Part shown: positions 61,823 to 64,000 of the stretch, piece by piece
How the letters are laid out: every line of letters begins with the position of its first letter
Numbering within the stretch: the stretch's first letter is position 1
Assembly: GCF_047948215.1 (NCBI RefSeq)
Contig: NC_134456.1
Coordinates: forward strand, 14,595,730-14,659,729
Length of the DNA: 64,000 nucleotides
Direction of reading: 5' to 3'
Origin: Lycorma delicatula
Taxonomy: Eukaryota; Arthropoda; Insecta; Hemiptera; Fulgoridae
Made by a program: the position numbers and the translations under genes
Notes under the pieces: generated by a model
The model's input: the letters and a program-made list of their open reading frames with translations, nothing else
Databases searched by the model: none
Told to the model about the DNA's origin: nothing

Positions 61823-63140
61823 CAGGGTGGTCTGGGCTAAATGTAGCTAAAAGTAACAGCCTATATTAAGAGAACTAGTTATAGTTTAACCTTTTTTTTT
61901 AATACAGCAACTCACCAAGTTTTAATGTAGTCCAGTCAAGTTCAATGTATATGCACCTTTTGTAGCTCAGCAGATGTCTGGACTGTAATCTAACTTTTGC
62001 CAGGTGTTTAGGAGCATCTATGGCGTTATTAGACCAACAGCTTCAACAATTTTCTGTTTTAAATTGTACAAATCTCAATTTTTTTTGGCACACACAACTT
62101 TTAATAAATTCCGAAGTAAAAAAGTTCAAAGGAATGATATCTGGAGATCTAGGTGGCCATGCGTTGGATCTCCTTGTTCGATCCAACATCTGGGGAAAGT
62201 GTTGATAAGAAGATGTTAATATCTTGATAAAAGTGGTAGACCACCATCTTGTTGGAAACTGAAGCCTACAAGAATTTGAGAAATAACAAAGTTCTCATGC
62301 ATAGGCACATGTGTCCTGTCACAATGGGCTCCATGAAAAAAAAATGAACAGATGACACCATTTTTATACAGTCCTAACCAGACTTTGACCTACAGTGTGT
62401 CCCTTTCATTTTTAATTACTGTTCCCCAAATTCAACAATTGTGTTCGTTAACTTTCCTGCACATATGAAAGGTCACTAAACTTAGTGATGATACTCATCA
62501 CTAAATAACAGTGTAATAAGATTATTAGGATTTTTTCTTTACATGATGCATTACCTCAGCAGCAAACTGTTATCTTAGGTGGTGATCATTTGGTTTAATG
62601 TGATGGAGTTGTTACTTGTACCCTCGCAAACAGAGCTGCTTATGAACAGTGTTGTGTGAGCTGCCTAACAAGAAATTTGCAAATCATAACTAACTCACCT
62701 AATTGACTTTTCAGGACTGGCAGTGAATGCTTCGCATCCATGATCCACAAGCCTTGTCAGTAACTGAAACTTAGGACGATTTCCAGTTTGTGAAACCAAG
62801 TTTGCAGTCTCTCTTAAAGTTGTATCCCACTGATGAATATACTTGGTTGTAAGAGAATTGATTCCATTTAGATCATACACGCATTGAACACGCGTAACTG
62901 ATTGGCACTTTGCTAACCAAAGCACACATTGAACCTTTTGTTTTGGGGTCCACATTTTTATTGACTATAATTGCATTGTGAGTCAGGTTGTCTGTCCATG
63001 CGTATTCCACTCACCTTGAGAGTATACAGAACAAATCTTGGAGATATTTCCTGTCGATTGAGCCTATATCTCAGAGATACAATGACTGGTTTTCTAAATA
63101 TAGGCCATTACGTTTGGAAACCTTTAGCCCAGACAGCTAG
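61823..63140 (-). mobile_element. Mariner-like element (DUF4817/DDE type), decayed
   Basis: The element is 1318 bp, flanked by TA (61821-61822 and 63141-63142). The terminal inverted repeats are about 50 bp and imperfect: both carry gtctgggctaaa and, further in, gcctatatt. The minus-strand transposase starts at 62955 and is recognisable at FQQDGG (about 62255), FPRCWIEQGDP (about 62185), and the terminal residues near 61920. It is the same broad family as the copies at 10894, 41950 and 54148, but its terminal repeats differ. Confidence 0.9.
62695..62955 (-). pseudogene. Mariner-like transposase N-terminus (DUF4817 helix-turn-helix)
   Basis: The 86-codon frame begins MWTPKQKVQCVLWLAKCQSV and continues with TRVQCVYDLNG, IHQWDTTLRETANLVSQTG, and ASPEKSIR. 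This is the DUF4817-type DNA-binding start of the transposase, with the QKVQCVLWLAE-like opening and the SPxKSIR end of the first helix-turn-helix. The rest of the protein continues in broken frames to about 61900. About 110 bases lie between the ATG and the terminal inverted repeat, as expected. Confidence 0.85.
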
Positions 63141-63497
63141 TATGTTAATAAAGACTTCTTTTTATGTTTAGTTTTGATAAGTTCTGGACAGTTTCTAATG
63201 GTGCTTCAGACCAATCTGGAAAATAAAAGAAAGTGTTAGTAGTATAACATGGCTGCATATAGGAAAGCACAGAATTATAAAGCGGGCCTGACTACCTTGA
63301 TTGTGATCATAGTGACCATATTCTGTCATTCAAAATTGGGATAGGCTGGACCCTCTGAGTGGAGTTAAATGAAATAATTATTTTTAGCAAATTTCCAAAG
63401 AATTTTCAGAAATTGCTACTGTGTCCAGTCAGATATTTTAAGGGAGTGTTGGGTGAGGGGTCCATTGTTTCTTTACATTTTGAAGTCTCCTGTACAC

Positions 63498-63529
63498 AAT
63501 ACTTCAGTATATTTATATACTGAAGTATT
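63498..63529. repeat. Hairpin with 14-bp arms
   Basis: The arms aatacttcagtata and tatactgaagtatt are exact complements around a 4-base loop (ttta). It lies about 30 bases before the mixed-composition block at 63560-63840. Confidence 0.8.
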
Positions 63530-63559
63530 ATAAAATGTATATATATATAACATTTTTTT

Positions 63560-63840
63560 GTTTGCTCTTTCAGGCGCAAATCTTAACCAGTTTTCATGAA
63601 ACTTTGTGGAGTGATGTAAACCTATTGGGAATAGAGCCCTATTGATTTTCAAGCAAATCGGTTCACTGGAACCAAAGTTAAAGCCAAAAACAGGGTTTTT
63701 GGGTAAATTTTCACATTGTAACTTGAAGGGTGACATGTTAGAAAGCCAAAATGGAATTTTGCAAACATCACCAGGTGCGAGCTGGTTTCCCAATGGTTCC
63801 AAAACATTTTCAAAAGCTAGCAATAACATCAAAAGCAATA
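63560..63840. repeat. Unclassified repeat-like block
   Basis: About 280 bases of more even composition than the surroundings, including ccagttttcatgaaactttg, a motif style common in dispersed insect repeats. Both strands have open frames (121 codons on the minus strand, from 63838; overlapping frames on the plus strand), but none has a known motif and both strands being open argues against a gene. Confidence 0.3.
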
Positions 63841-64000
63841 TTATTTAAAAAAATTACACCAGTGCAATATCTTTTTTTCTTACTAAAACCGGAAATCTAC
63901 CCTTCTGACAGACTTACTGTAACAGAGTTTACTTTTTTATTTGCTTTTTACAAATATGAATCTAGTTAGCATTTAAACATTTCTCATAAAGATATTTTTC

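Larger units (their letters stand above)
52657..64000 (+). other. BTB gene intron 4 (>11 kb) or 3' region
   Basis: The sequence right of the exon-3 donor shows no C2H2, HTH-psq or other DNA-binding exon on the plus strand up to 64000. It holds a 29-base T-run (52972-53000), a mariner-like element (54148-54863), a possible 25-nt micro-exon (56118-56142), a GC hairpin (56156-56180), a SINE with an inserted hAT (57281-60290), and another mariner-like element (61823-63140). The spans 53000-54140, 54865-57275 and 60290-61820 are otherwise AT-rich, with no other gene supported. Confidence 0.65.

Noticed and set aside
63473..63838. 121-codon minus-strand frame
   Set aside because: Both strands are open over the same stretch and the block resembles dispersed repeat DNA; no protein family recognised.
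1..64000. CRISPR arrays, rRNA genes, intact tRNA genes, bacterial operons
   Set aside because: No regularly spaced repeats, no rRNA-like conserved blocks, and the only good Pol III box B belongs to the SINE at 57454-57464.

Overview
The window looks like gene-poor, AT-rich animal DNA, most likely from an insect. An insect is suggested by a BTB factor of the tramtrack/bric-a-brac type (N-terminal SLRWNNY), by a DRE motif of the kind bound by DREF, and by very large introns filled with mariner, hAT, pogo/Tigger, RTE and R1-clade elements. The repeat mix is compatible with a hemipteran or orthopteroid insect, but I cannot name the species. No bacterial, organellar or CRISPR features were seen.

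Two host genes are visible, arranged head to head. On the minus strand is the 5' end of Cyclin Y: the first coding exon at 7798-8014 (N-terminus MGNKNSCC, a myristoylation/palmitoylation signal) and a 32-nt micro-exon at 2739-2770. The rest of the gene lies left of the window. On the plus strand is a BTB-domain transcription factor with a probable noncoding first exon (about 8850-8976) and coding exons at 14671-14856, 41480-41683 and 52197-52656. These give 283 codons: the BTB domain plus a linker with a basic nuclear-localisation cluster. The DNA-binding part must lie beyond 64000. A perfect DRE site (8604-8611) sits between the two genes and suggests a shared bidirectional promoter.

Nearly everything else is intron with transposon remains. 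Left side: an RTE-type LINE with a twin-priming 5' inversion and an 11-bp target duplication (3420-5568). Intron 1 of the BTB gene: a decayed DUF4817-type mariner-like transposase (10894-11557). Intron 2: an R1-clade LINE (16296-18955), a full-length but dead mariner of 1270 bp (20843-22112), a second R1-clade remnant with a decayed zinc knuckle (30240-30900), and a near-complete RTE copy joined at its exact 5' end to an extra endonuclease fragment (36668-39897). Intron 3: a mariner-like copy (41950-43090), a Tigger-like pseudogene (45120-46426), an R1 3' fragment with an 18-bp target duplication (46517-46788), and a 3.7-kb element with about 0.7-kb inverted arms ending in a second palindrome (47241-50960). 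Downstream of exon 4: a 716-bp mariner-like element (54148-54863), a hAT element inserted into the promoter of a tRNA-derived SINE (57281-60290), and another mariner-like copy (61823-63140).

I see no new enzymatic or defence system. The notable content is structural: clear traces of LINE insertion mechanisms, nested transposons, a long inverted-repeat element with an unfamiliar protein remnant, a conserved-looking Cyclin Y micro-exon, and a few near-perfect hairpins.
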